Source: Pedobacter petrophilus (GTDB lineage Bacteria; Bacteroidota; Bacteroidia; Sphingobacteriales; Sphingobacteriaceae). From it: DNA of 34,600 bases. The stretch's first letter is position 1; every line of letters starts with the position of its first letter. The stretch covers positions 1 to 34,600 of the forward strand of contig NZ_WKKH01000044.1 of assembly GCF_009674725.1 (NCBI RefSeq), written 5' to 3'. Below, piece by piece: positions 34,525 to 34,600 of this stretch. The notes beneath the pieces are model-generated. The model had not been told where the DNA came from and searched no databases. It saw only the letters and a list, made by a program, of their open reading frames with translations. Made by a program: the position numbers and the translations under genes.

Positions 34525-34600
34525 CTAGTGTTTAACTTCTTCTGTTTTAGTTGTAGTTGCTTTTACAGTAGTATCTTTAACGGTAGAATCTTTTACTGAA
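34525..34600 (-). CDS. Second small Thr/Lys-rich lipoprotein, 3' end only (window edge)
   Basis: Only the last 24 codons plus the stop are in the window. They read SVKDSTVKDTTVKATTTKTE followed by EVKH, nearly identical to the C-terminus of the 34165-34389 gene, and the DNA just around the stop codon (ACTAGTGTTTAACTTCTTCT) is also shared. This is a tandem duplicate. The signal peptide would lie beyond 34600. Confidence 0.85.
   Translation of the reverse strand, partial: SVKDSTVKDTTVKATTTKTEEVKH

Overview
The window looks like chromosomal DNA from a Bacteroidota bacterium of the Sphingobacteriaceae (Pedobacter/Mucilaginibacter-like). The evidence is a SusC/SusD pair under an ECF sigma/FecR system, AT-rich intergenic DNA, weak ribosome binding sites, promoters of the TTTG-N19-TAnnTTTG type, an E. 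coli-type PurB, and intergenic interspersed repeats. The genus assignment is inference from overall character, not from a marker gene search.

Layout. 1-640: a 4-unit array of about 147 bp intergenic repeats. 643-2478 (-): ABC exporter. 2829-3359 (+): secreted DinB-like protein. 3553-11719 (-): a nutrient-uptake locus transcribed as sigma factor, FecR anti-sigma, SusC-type TonB-dependent transducer with STN domain, SusD lipoprotein and a periplasmic TlpA-type thioredoxin with a long N-terminal helical region. No glycoside hydrolase accompanies it, so the substrate is open. 11839-16659: a galactose module. A Nudix-fold/winged-helix regulator with a degenerate Nudix box (-) is divergent from galT, galK and a vSGLT-like sodium/galactose symporter (+). 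A 57-bp near-perfect palindrome lies between them and overlaps both predicted promoters. 17095-20372: an RRM protein (-), an OmpA-domain lipoprotein (+), a solitary ECF sigma factor (-) and a small unknown protein (+). 20469-26385 (+): trehalose synthesis from maltodextrin by TreZ and a single 1352-residue chain that fuses TreY to the MalQ 4-alpha-glucanotransferase, with overlapping reading frames. 27109-31885 (+): ubiX, mtaB, a second repeat array, lgt and an inositol-monophosphatase-family enzyme. 32051-34600 (-): Nfu-type Fe-S protein, purB and two tandem Thr/Asp/Lys-rich small lipoproteins, the second cut by the window edge.

How it works together. The galactose module supplies import (symporter), phosphorylation (GalK) and uridylyl transfer (GalT), with a likely sugar-sensing repressor next door. 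The trehalose module turns linear alpha-1,4-glucans into trehalose; the fused MalQ probably recycles short maltodextrins that TreY cannot use. The sigma/FecR/SusC set is a cell-surface signalling circuit in which substrate binding at the receptor releases the sigma factor.

Most unusual points: the long palindrome with its catalytically degenerate Nudix regulator; the TreY-MalQ fusion; a candidate small RNA of about 65 nt just upstream of ubiX; paired stem-loop elements near 16.8-17.0 kb; two unrelated four-copy intergenic arrays; and several promoters that predict very short or no 5' leaders. I see no CRISPR array, tRNA, rRNA, prophage or insertion sequence.
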